Part shown: piece by piece, positions 1 to 6,546 of the stretch | How positions within the stretch are numbered: the stretch's first letter is position 1 | Layout of the letters: each line of letters opens with the position of its first letter | Source of the DNA: 2-01-FULL-49-22 sp036507655 | GTDB taxonomy: Bacteria; Patescibacteriota; Saccharimonadia; Saccharimonadales; UBA10212 | NCBI GenBank assembly: GCA_036507655.1 | Contig: DATCIS010000009.1 | Span: 1-27,469, forward strand | Direction: 5' to 3' | DNA: 27,469 bases | Notes under the pieces: model-generated | The model's input: only the letters and a program-made list of their open reading frames with translations | The model's database searches: none | What the model was told of the DNA's origin: nothing | Program-made: the position numbers and the translations under genes

Positions 1-642
1 GACCACGTCCGGTTGCAAAACGGCCAGCAGCGCATCAAGCCCCCGGGCGACATTCTTGGCATAATGCTTCCAGGCAAACGGATTATCGAGCTCGGCGGCC
101 TTTTTACCAAAGAGCTCAACCAACACCCGCCCGGAGGCAAAATCCTCCCAGGCTTTGAGTTTGCCTTCGTGCTCGAGCACCATGTGGCCGGCTTCGGCGT
201 CACCGTAAGCTTCATCAATCTTACCGTCTACGATAAAGCCGCTACCAATTCCAGTACTTAGAGTTAAATAGAGTACTTTTTTGTACTCTCTATGGACCAG
301 GGCCTCGTAAAGTCCCGCCAGTTTAGCGTCGTTTTCCAAAAAAACCGTCTTGGATCGCAGAATCTTTTCCAAATCGTCACGCACCGGTACTCTTTTCCAC
401 GATAGGTTACCGAAAGTTATGCCGACGCCTGGTGCTCGGTCGACTTTACCCGGTAGGGCGCAGCAGGCCGCTGTAATTTTGAAGCGAGTAAATCCTTCTT
501 GCTGCAAAACCGAGCCTAAATCACCTAAAAAAGCCTTATATCTATGATCTGTCGGGATTTTTTGTTCATGGAGCAGTTTGCCATCCTTGGAAAAGACTGC
601 CAACAGGGTCTTGGTAGCCCCCACATCAATCGCCAGTATCAT
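1..642 (-). CDS. ROK-family sugar kinase / glucokinase-like protein (3' end cut by window edge)
   Basis: An open frame of 214 codons runs from ATG at 642 to the window edge without a stop, so the C-terminus is missing. It begins MILAIDVGATKT, the phosphate-1 loop of the ROK/actin-fold ATPases. It also has LSTGIGSGFIVDGKI (phosphate-2 type) at about residues 129-143 and GDAEAGHMVLE where ROK proteins have their G-E-x-G-H substrate motif. Family members phosphorylate glucose, N-acetylglucosamine or related sugars in the cytoplasm, or act as repressors; no N-terminal helix-turn-helix is present, so a kinase is more likely. The usual CxCGxxGCxE zinc cluster is absent: the corresponding stretch reads HEGKLKAWEDFASGR. 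No Shine-Dalgarno precedes the ATG; an extended -10 ends 8 nt before it, so the mRNA is probably leaderless. The substrate cannot be told from the sequence. Confidence 0.85.
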   Translation of the reverse strand, partial: MILAIDVGATKTLLAVFSKDGKLLHEQKIPTDHRYKAFLGDLGSVLQQEGFTRFKITAACCALPGKVDRAPGVGITFGNLSWKRVPVRDDLEKILRSKTVFLENDAKLAGLYEALVHREYKKVLYLTLSTGIGSGFIVDGKIDEAYGDAEAGHMVLEHEGKLKAWEDFASGRVLVELFGKKAAELDNPFAWKHYAKNVARGLDALLAVLQPDVV

Positions 643-650
643 TTACAGTC

Positions 651-659
651 ATTTTAGCA
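651..659 (-). promoter_or_regulatory. Extended -10 of the ROK kinase gene
   Basis: On the minus strand TGC-TAAAAT (TGN plus -10 hexamer) lies 8 nt before the ATG at 642. There is no good -35 and no Shine-Dalgarno between this element and the start. Transcription would begin at or next to the start codon. Confidence 0.5.
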
Positions 660-669
660 TGGCGGCCAC

Positions 670-698
670 TGGACAGAAGAAGTAAAACACCTTACAAT
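670..698 (+). promoter_or_regulatory. Promoter for the S1-like gene
   Basis: TGGACA (670-675), a 17-nt spacer, then TACAAT (693-698). Transcription would start near 705, giving a leader of about 130 nt that contains the hairpin repeat at 729-796 and the small ORF at 729-836. Confidence 0.55.
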
Positions 699-728
699 AA
701 TGACAATCTGCTTTATCAACTATAAACC

Positions 729-796
729 ATGAGAAACCCCTTCGCGGTTTCTCATCGCGCTGGCAAAATGGTTCACATTTTGTCGGGCTCTCTTCC
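729..796 (-). repeat. Dispersed two-hairpin repeat, copy A (inverted relative to copy B at 11125-11193)
   Basis: The reverse complement of this 68-bp stretch matches 11125-11193 with about four substitutions and one 1-nt gap. Hairpin 1 is a perfect 10-bp stem (ATGAGAAACC / GGTTTCTCAT, 729-755). Hairpin 2 is CTGGCAAAATG / CATTTTGTCGG around 760-786 and pairs fully on the plus strand if two G-U pairs are allowed. It lies in the leader of the S1-like gene. Function is unknown; it could be a REP-like element or an RNA control element. Confidence 0.75.
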
Positions 797-836
797 GGAG
801 GAAGCAGAAAGAACTGCAAGGAGGTTCATTTTTTAA
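729..836 (+). CDS. Possible 35-aa upstream ORF in the S1 leader
   Basis: ATG at 729 opens a 35-codon frame that begins MRNPFAVSHRAGKMV, crosses both hairpins of the repeat and ends in TAA at 834-836, overlapping the ATG of the S1 gene as TAATG. There is no Shine-Dalgarno before it. Because hairpin 1 is palindromic, both orientations of the repeat encode an MRNPxxVSH peptide; the equivalent ORF upstream of ftsA contains MRNPEGVSH. The stop-start overlap would suit translational coupling or a leader peptide. This is inferred from geometry alone, and the ORF is short enough to be chance. Confidence 0.3.
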   Translation: MRNPFAVSHRAGKMVHILSGSLPEEAERTARRFIF

Positions 837-1981
837 TGCCAAAAACAAGTGCTAAAAATCTGACCCTGTCGAATGCTCGCCCAAAGCCAGCCGGCAAAGT
901 CGATTCTACCGGGCTGACCATGGACGAGCTGCTAGCAGCGCATGACGTCAAGAAAATCAAGGCCGGTGACGTCGTTGAGGGCGTTGTCAGCTCGGTACGT
1001 AAGCACGAAGTGTGGGTTGATCTTGGCCCCAATGGTATGGGTGTAATTTTCCGCCGTGAGGTTGGCTCCAGCCCGCTGGCCGAGGGCGAGGCTATTACTG
1101 CTAGTGTCATCGAGCCAGAGATGGATGACGGTTACGCCTTGCTTTCTATGAAACGGGCCAGCAAGGACCGCGGTTGGAGTGAGCTTGAGCGGCTTTTCAA
1201 CGAGCAGGAAATTGCCGAGGTGAATGCTTACAGCGCTAATCGCGGCGGGCTACTTATCGAACTTGAAGGAATTCGCGGCTTCTTACCGGTCAGCCAGCTG
1301 TCCGCCGAGCATTATCCGCGCGTATCAGACTCTGACAAAGACGAAATTTTGACAAAACTCAACGGACTGGTCGGAATTCCTCTGCGGGTTAGAATCCTCG
1401 ATGTCAGCCGCAAAGACAATAAGCTTATTTTCTCCGAAAAAGAAGCCGTTCGCGGCGACATGCAGTCCAAGCTGGAGAAACTCAAGATCGGCGACGTAGT
1501 TGAGGGTATGGTTACCGGCGTGATTGATTTCGGCGCCTTTGTGAACGCCGATGGAATCGAAGGCCTAGTTCATATTTCCGAGCTTTCATGGGAGCGCGTG
1601 GAAGACCCGCGTAACTACGTTAAAGTCGGCGAGAAAATCAAAGCCAAAATTATCGCCATTGATAAAGACCGCTTATCCTTGAGCATCAAGCAGATGAGCG
1701 AGGATCCGTGGCTGGAGGAAGTTAAAAAATTCAAAAAAGGTGAAATATGCGAGGGCAAAATTACCCGGATTACCCCTTTTGGCGCCTTCGTGCAGCTCAG
1801 CCCGGCGGTTGAAGCATTGGTTCACGTATCTGAAATGGGCGATGATGATTCCATAGACCCGGAAAAGCTGTTCAAACTTAATGAGCGCAAACAATTTAAG
1901 GTACTGGAGATTGATACCGAGAACCGCAAGATTGCTTTAAGTCTCAAAGACGTTAAAGCTAAAGCTAAAAAAACTAAGTAG
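836..1981 (+). CDS. rpsA: 30S ribosomal protein S1-like protein with four S1 domains
   Basis: The 381-residue protein has four S1 (OB-fold) RNA-binding domains at about residues 43-107, 122-192, 217-286 and 300-372. The last two are the most typical, with VIDFGAFV...GLVHISELS and ITPFGAFVQL...ALVHVSEM. Bacterial S1 binds mRNA on the 30S subunit and helps initiation, especially on mRNAs with weak or no Shine-Dalgarno. Four domains, rather than the six of E. coli, resembles S1 homologues of Firmicutes and other short-S1 lineages. A strong AAGGAGG at 818-824 supports the ATG at 836. The C-terminus is lysine-rich (KAKAKKTK). infB follows 21 nt downstream, so the two are probably co-transcribed. 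The domain call is firm; a true ribosomal S1 rather than another S1-domain protein is likely but not proven. Confidence 0.9.
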   Translation: MPKTSAKNLTLSNARPKPAGKVDSTGLTMDELLAAHDVKKIKAGDVVEGVVSSVRKHEVWVDLGPNGMGVIFRREVGSSPLAEGEAITASVIEPEMDDGYALLSMKRASKDRGWSELERLFNEQEIAEVNAYSANRGGLLIELEGIRGFLPVSQLSAEHYPRVSDSDKDEILTKLNGLVGIPLRVRILDVSRKDNKLIFSEKEAVRGDMQSKLEKLKIGDVVEGMVTGVIDFGAFVNADGIEGLVHISELSWERVEDPRNYVKVGEKIKAKIIAIDKDRLSLSIKQMSEDPWLEEVKKFKKGEICEGKITRITPFGAFVQLSPAVEALVHVSEMGDDDSIDPEKLFKLNERKQFKVLEIDTENRKIALSLKDVKAKAKKTK

Positions 1982-2002
1982 AAATGTGTGAAGGAGTAGC
2001 TA

Positions 2003-3766
2003 ATGGCACAAACCATCGAAATCGGCGAATACGTGACTGTCGGCGAACTGGCCGAGCTGCTCCAGCTACCGGTATCTAAACTTATCGCCGAACTTCTGAA
2101 AAACGGGGTGATGGCAACAGTTAACGAAAAAATTGATTTTGACACGGCGCAGATAATCGTCGGCGAGCTTGATGATATTGATGTTGAACTGGCTAAACGC
2201 GAGCGGGTTGAGGCTGTGGCTCGGCCGAAGCGCGAGCTCAGCGACAAAGCCGAGCCACGGCCGCCGGTAATCGCCTTAATGGGCCACGTTGATCACGGCA
2301 AAACCTCGCTTTTGGACGCTATTAGAGAAACAGAGGTTACCAAAGGTGAGGCTGGTGGAATAACCCAGCACCTGAGTGCTTTCCAGATAAAGCATAAGGA
2401 TCGCTATGTGACATTTTTAGACACTCCTGGTCACGAAGCCTTTGCGGCGCTGCGCGAGCATGGTGCTCGGCTGACCGATCTGGTCGTACTGGTAGTAGCG
2501 GCGGACGAGGGCATTAAGCCACAGACGCTCGAAGCCATTCGTTTTGCCCGCGGAGCCGGAGTCAAAATCATCGTAGCAGCCAACAAAATGGATAAGCCCG
2601 GGGCCGATATTAATAAACTCAAACAGCAGTTATCGGAAAACGACCTGACGCCTGAAGATTGGGGTGGCGAAACCATAGTCCTGCCGGTTTCGGCCAAAAC
2701 TAAGGAAGGGATTCCCGAGCTTCTGGACATGATTTTGCTGGTAGCCGACGTTGAAGAACTCAAAGCCGAGCACAGCGGGCCAGCAACCGGAATCGTTATT
2801 GAATCGCATATGGAGAAGGGTAAAGGCCGGGTAGCTATTGCTTTAATCGAGCAAGGGGCACTAAGGCCGGGGAATTATGTGCGTGTCGGGAGTACTTATG
2901 GCAAGGTCAGGACAGTCGAAAATACAAGTGGCGAACAGCTGGAAAAAGCCGGCCCTTCGATGCCGGTAGTTATCACCGGCCTGCGTAATTTACCCGATTT
3001 CGGCGACGAGTTTGAAGAGACGCCAACCGAAAAAGTGGCGCGCGAGAAAGCCGCCGAGGTGGCTGCTGAGCGAGCTGGCGGCGGTAAATCGGCTGCCACA
3101 ACCAGCAGCGAGCTGCTGCGTATCATCAGCCAAAAAAGCCAGTTAACTGAATACAATGTGGTTTTGAAAGCCGACGTCCAGGGCTCGCTCACCTCAGTTA
3201 TGGACAGTCTGAAGGCTTTAGGAACCGGAGAAGTGGCGGTCAGAATTGTCAGCTCGGGAGTGGGTGTTATAACCGAATCTGACGTCCATACAGCCGTAAC
3301 ATCTGGTGCAGTTATCTACGGCTTTCATGTCGAACTACCATCGGCTGTCAAACAAATTGCCCAGCGCGACAAGATATCCGTCAGGCTATTCTCTGTCATT
3401 TACGAGTTGATTGATGATGTCAAGAAAGAGCTCGAAGGATTGTTAGCGCCGGAAGTCATTGAAGAAGAGCTCGGCCGGCTGATTGTGAAGGGAATATTTA
3501 AAACATCAAAAACCGAAACAATCGCCGGTGGCGAAGTCAGCAAAGGCAAACTAGTAGTGCCGGCATTGGCGCGCGTGTACCGGGATAAGGAATTAATAGC
3601 TGATAACTTGGAGGTTACTAACCTCAAAAGCGGGCCGACCGACGTCAAAGAGGTAAGCGAAGGCTCGATGTGCGGCATCAGTCTAAAAACCGAGGCCAAA
3701 CTGAATCTTGCCGAAGGCGACAGAATAGAACTATTTAGCCGCCAGAGTATGATCCGTACATTGTAA
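2003..3766 (+). CDS. infB: Translation initiation factor IF-2
   Basis: This GTPase places initiator fMet-tRNA on the 30S subunit and promotes 50S joining. The 587-residue protein has an IF2_N-type helix bundle at residues 9-60 (VGELAELLQLPVSKLIAELLKNG), then the G domain: GHVDHGKT at 94-101, DTPGHE at 140-145 and NKMD at 194-197. EF-Tu-like domain II, the IF-2 domain 3 and the C-terminal fMet-tRNA-binding domain follow. It is much shorter than E. coli IF-2 because the long variable N-terminal region is missing, which is usual in small genomes. GAAGGAG at 1989-1995 sits just before the ATG. It lies directly behind the S1 gene, and its partners fmt, def and map are also in this window. Confidence 0.97.
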   Translation: MAQTIEIGEYVTVGELAELLQLPVSKLIAELLKNGVMATVNEKIDFDTAQIIVGELDDIDVELAKRERVEAVARPKRELSDKAEPRPPVIALMGHVDHGKTSLLDAIRETEVTKGEAGGITQHLSAFQIKHKDRYVTFLDTPGHEAFAALREHGARLTDLVVLVVAADEGIKPQTLEAIRFARGAGVKIIVAANKMDKPGADINKLKQQLSENDLTPEDWGGETIVLPVSAKTKEGIPELLDMILLVADVEELKAEHSGPATGIVIESHMEKGKGRVAIALIEQGALRPGNYVRVGSTYGKVRTVENTSGEQLEKAGPSMPVVITGLRNLPDFGDEFEETPTEKVAREKAAEVAAERAGGGKSAATTSSELLRIISQKSQLTEYNVVLKADVQGSLTSVMDSLKALGTGEVAVRIVSSGVGVITESDVHTAVTSGAVIYGFHVELPSAVKQIAQRDKISVRLFSVIYELIDDVKKELEGLLAPEVIEEELGRLIVKGIFKTSKTETIAGGEVSKGKLVVPALARVYRDKELIADNLEVTNLKSGPTDVKEVSEGSMCGISLKTEAKLNLAEGDRIELFSRQSMIRTL

Positions 3767-3844
3767 ACTTAAGCAATATTCTTGGCTGGAGATTAGTGCG
3801 ATAATACAGTGTAAGCTATATACCGCTAAATTAGGAGTTTAGCT

Positions 3845-4540
3845 ATGGAAAAATTGATTGCCCAAAGACTGGGCAGGTCTCAGGATACCGTACACAACGG
3901 AAGCGAAAACGACGTAAAGCCGGACGAGAACGGTATTGTTAGGCGATTTGGCCGCAGACCGTATGACCCTGAACGGCTACCGCCGAGAAGGGCCATTTGG
4001 CATCGTATAGAAGATGAGAGCGATACAGAATATCAGATACCGGTTACAGTAATTGGGGTTCGTGATTATAAAGACGGAGAACCTCGGTATACGGTTGAAG
4101 ATTCCCCGATTTTGGGCGATTGGACCAAGAACGGCATCCCCGGCAGTGAGCTGCAGTGGCTGGATGAAACTAGTGAGAAGCTGGAACCGACCGGAGAGGA
4201 AAAGAGCCATCAGGTCCAATCCGCAGAGCCGCAAATAATAGTTGAGAATGGCAACCTGGGGCCCGAGGAGCTTGTTGTACAGACCAACCAACTTGAACCT
4301 GAAAAACATCAACTAGTGCCCGATATGCGCCATACTCCGGCTCAAATTATGCCCGGGTTAGTTGGGCGGATAAGCGAAGCTACTCGTGCCGGCTCCCAGC
4401 GGGCTGTTGTCTGGTGGCGGATTAGATCAAACGAGTACAAGCAGGCTAAGAAAATAGACAAACGAGTGGCCATTGGGGCAGTTCTTGGCACCGCCGCTCT
4501 GATTACTACTGGCTATATCGTTTACAAGTATAAGAACTAA
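3845..4540 (+). CDS. Tail-anchored membrane protein of unknown function
   Basis: I do not recognise a family in this 231-residue protein. The first 205 or so residues are hydrophilic, rich in E, P and R, probably partly disordered, and lack a signal peptide. A single hydrophobic segment (about residues 208-227, VAIGAVLGTAALITTGYIVY) lies at the extreme C-terminus behind a basic stretch (KQAKKIDKR) and is followed only by KYKN. This predicts a C-terminal tail anchor with the bulk of the protein in the cytoplasm. AGGAG at 3834-3838 supports the ATG at 3845. The 78-nt gap after infB contains AT-rich hexamers (TAATAC, TATATA) that could be a -10, but no clear -35. The gene is probably lineage-specific. 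Confidence 0.75.
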   Translation: MEKLIAQRLGRSQDTVHNGSENDVKPDENGIVRRFGRRPYDPERLPPRRAIWHRIEDESDTEYQIPVTVIGVRDYKDGEPRYTVEDSPILGDWTKNGIPGSELQWLDETSEKLEPTGEEKSHQVQSAEPQIIVENGNLGPEELVVQTNQLEPEKHQLVPDMRHTPAQIMPGLVGRISEATRAGSQRAVVWWRIRSNEYKQAKKIDKRVAIGAVLGTAALITTGYIVYKYKN

Positions 4541-4638
4541 GCTACTAAAGACTAAGGACAACGTAAACAGCTAGTCATAAATAACACCTCACGCAAGTGA
4601 TTTAGTGCTACACTATATTAGACAAAAGAGGGTGAGAG

Positions 4639-4995
4639 ATGTTTCAGCTTGACGATAATTTACTGAGAGAGCTTGGGCTTGGTGAGTTGCCGGCGTCTGA
4701 AAAAAATAAGATGCTGGCGCATATTTATGAAACACTGGAGCTTAGAGTCGGCATGCGGCTGGCTGAACAGATGAGCGATGCTCAACTGGATGAGTTCGAA
4801 GGCTTTATCGACCGCAACGACGAAGCCGGGGCGCTGAAGTGGCTGGAAGCTAACTTCCCAGATTATAAAAAGGTGGTGGCTGATGAGCTGGAGAAACTAA
4901 AAAGCGAAATCAAAGCCCAGGCTCCGCAAATCATCGAAGCTACGATGAAGGAAGTGGGCGGGAATAACCCCGCAGAAAATCAGAACCAGACATAG
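4639..4995 (+). CDS. Small conserved protein resembling DUF5663
   Basis: The 118-residue, mostly helical, soluble protein has no cysteine, signal or membrane segment. Its first 60 residues (FQLDDNLLRELGLGELP...HIYETLELRVGMRLAEQ) match my memory of the DUF5663 family found in Saccharibacteria and related CPR genomes. The motif MSDAQLDEFEGFID resembles a two-helix dimerisation segment. Function is unknown. A GAGGGTGAG ribosome-binding site lies just before the ATG, and a TATATT hexamer at about 4614-4619 may be its -10. Its last 56 nt overlap the 3' end of the convergent fmt gene, encoding the low-complexity tail (NNPAENQNQT), so the two mRNAs would be complementary there. Confidence 0.75.
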   Translation: MFQLDDNLLRELGLGELPASEKNKMLAHIYETLELRVGMRLAEQMSDAQLDEFEGFIDRNDEAGALKWLEANFPDYKKVVADELEKLKSEIKAQAPQIIEATMKEVGGNNPAENQNQT

Positions 4996-5836
4996 TTTTG
5001 CCTGATGGGGCGACGAGTTCTTGAATTTCCAGCCAGCCAGGCTGGCATTTTATTACCAAATCGCCGTCTTTTTCGTCTTTAGCTAATCGGGCTTTGATGA
5101 CGATTACAGCCCGATTATGTAATTTGGCTTGGCTTTTCGGCCAACCGGCGTAGGCCCGCACCTGGCGTTCTAAAACCTCCGCCGGCTGGCCGAAGTCCAT
5201 CACGCCGTCGGCTTTTTTCAGCAGTTTTGTATAAGTCGCCTGGGCATCGATTTGCGGCTTGGGAGTCAGCCAGCCCTCGGCTATCGACTCCAGCTTTTCC
5301 AGCAAGGAGTCAGCGCTTAATTCAGCCAGTTTTTTATACAGCTCCACTCGATTCTCTGTTCCAGTAAGCTCAACCCGCTGCTGGTCATACAACGGTCCCT
5401 GGTCCATACCAGCACTCAGTCGCATCAGTGCAATACCAGTCTCTTTATCGCCATTTAGAATCGCCGCTTCGATTGGTGAAGGGCCACGGTATTTTGGCAG
5501 CAGCGAAGGGTGAGCGTTAATAATCCCACCAGGAAACAGGTCTATTGCGCTTTGAGGAATTAGCTTGCCATAAGCCACCAAAACGCCCAGATCTGGCTTA
5601 ATTTCGGCGATTTGGCCATTAATTTCAGCCACTTTCTGCGGCTGAAAAACGGTTATTTTATGCTTTTTAGCTATCGGCTTAACCTTCGGCGGACTAATTT
5701 TTTGCCCGCGACCAGAAGACGTATCCGGCTGGGTTACCACCGCTAAGACTGGCCAGCCAGAATCCAATAGCTTTTGGAGACTTGGCGTGCTGAAGTCTTC
5801 AGCCCCGAAAAATATCAATCTTTTTGAACTCTTCAT
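4940..5836 (-). CDS. fmt: Methionyl-tRNA formyltransferase
   Basis: Fmt transfers a formyl group from 10-formyl-tetrahydrofolate to Met-tRNAi in the cytoplasm, preparing it for IF-2. The 298-residue protein opens with a Rossmann-like fold (RLIFFGAEDFSTPSL) and carries the formyltransferase signature NAHPSLLPKYRGPSPIE with N107 and H109; D145 in AGMDQGPLY completes the catalytic set. The C-terminal OB-like tRNA-binding domain follows (about 203-298). Length is close to the family norm of about 310. Its start overlaps the end of def by 38 nt, and the order priA-def-fmt is the classical arrangement, so the three are probably co-transcribed. No Shine-Dalgarno is evident, so translation may depend on coupling to def. 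Its 3' end overlaps the convergent small gene ending at 4995. Confidence 0.95.
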   Translation of the reverse strand: MKSSKRLIFFGAEDFSTPSLQKLLDSGWPVLAVVTQPDTSSGRGQKISPPKVKPIAKKHKITVFQPQKVAEINGQIAEIKPDLGVLVAYGKLIPQSAIDLFPGGIINAHPSLLPKYRGPSPIEAAILNGDKETGIALMRLSAGMDQGPLYDQQRVELTGTENRVELYKKLAELSADSLLEKLESIAEGWLTPKPQIDAQATYTKLLKKADGVMDFGQPAEVLERQVRAYAGWPKSQAKLHNRAVIVIKARLAKDEKDGDLVIKCQPGWLEIQELVAPSGKTMSGSDFLRGYSRPLPSS

Positions 5837-6374
5837 GAGGCAAGTCTACCAGTTTCCCTTCGGGCGTTAGTTTAAAAAAGGCGTCGGGCCTATCTTTGAT
5901 GTAATCGACGAACATTTTACCAACGGTATGGTCTACTTCGTGCTGCAATATTCGCGCCAAGAAGCCTTCAGCGCGAATGCGTATGGGGCGGCCCTCCTCG
6001 TTGAGCGCCCGGACGCGGACTTTAGTATGCCGCGGCACTTTTCCATAGATGTCCGCCACGCTCAGGCAACCTTCATAATCCTCTTCGATTTCACCTTCCA
6101 GCTTCACGACCTCCGGGTTAATCAAAACGCTGAAAGTCTTGTCTTTTTTATCGTCAAAATTATTGCGGACTATGATGATTCGATAGGGTTTATTGATTTG
6201 GATGGCAGCTAATGCCACACCGACTTCGTGCGGGCGGGTGGCTTCCCAATCAAGCGTCACCGCTTTCATGGCTTGTATGACTTTTCGGACTTCGTCGGTA
6301 ACAACTACCACGCGCTGCGACTTCTGCCTAAGGTTCTCGTTAGGCAGTGTGATAATCAGGCTCTTTTTACTCAT
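5799..6374 (-). CDS. def: Peptide deformylase
   Basis: This metalloenzyme removes the formyl group from nascent proteins at the ribosome exit. All three family motifs are present in the 191-residue protein: GVALAAIQI at 52-60, EGCLSV at 101-106 (metal ligand C103) and HEVDH at 145-149 (ligands H145 and H149, catalytic E146). It lies between priA and fmt on the same strand and overlaps fmt by 38 nt. There is no Shine-Dalgarno before the ATG. Instead TATACT ends 7 nt upstream, which would give a leaderless mRNA. The C-terminal 30 residues (FFKLTPEGKLVDLPHEEFKKIDIFRG) are a short extension common in this group. Confidence 0.96.
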   Translation of the reverse strand: MSKKSLIITLPNENLRQKSQRVVVVTDEVRKVIQAMKAVTLDWEATRPHEVGVALAAIQINKPYRIIIVRNNFDDKKDKTFSVLINPEVVKLEGEIEEDYEGCLSVADIYGKVPRHTKVRVRALNEEGRPIRIRAEGFLARILQHEVDHTVGKMFVDYIKDRPDAFFKLTPEGKLVDLPHEEFKKIDIFRG

Positions 6375-6381
6375 TACCCAG

Positions 6382-6410
6382 AGTATACATTACCCCTGTT
6401 ATTTTGACCA
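6382..6410 (-). promoter_or_regulatory. Promoter of def (predicted leaderless transcript)
   Basis: On the minus strand TGGTCA (6410-6405), a 17-nt spacer and TATACT (6387-6382) are followed by only 7 nt before the def ATG at 6374. The start point would fall on or next to the A of ATG. Confidence 0.5.
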
Positions 6411-6421
6411 TCTTACGCCAA

Positions 6422-6546
6422 ACCCTCGGTCCCGCCGCTTAAGGCGACCTTCCCGCCGTGCTCGCCACTCAAATTCTTCTTCAGCGGCTCCGCGCGGGCG
6501 GGTACCCTTCCTTACGCGTCACCCGAGATGTTATGGCTTATAACAG
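6422..6546 (-). other. GC-rich, inverted-repeat-rich spacer between priA and def (possible structured RNA)
   Basis: The spacer is clearly more GC-rich than its neighbours. A small hairpin over the priA stop (TGTTAT / ATAACA, 6529-6545) is followed by a block of about 100 nt closed by CTCGG near 6426-6430 and CCGAG at 6523-6527. Inside are GGCGA / TCGCC around 6446-6469 and other short G+C pairs. The minus-strand frame in this block has about 32 sense codons before a stop but no good start, so I do not call a gene. It matches no SRP, tmRNA or RNase P consensus that I can recognise. It could be an RNA element in the priA-def mRNA or a dispersed repeat. Confidence 0.3.
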
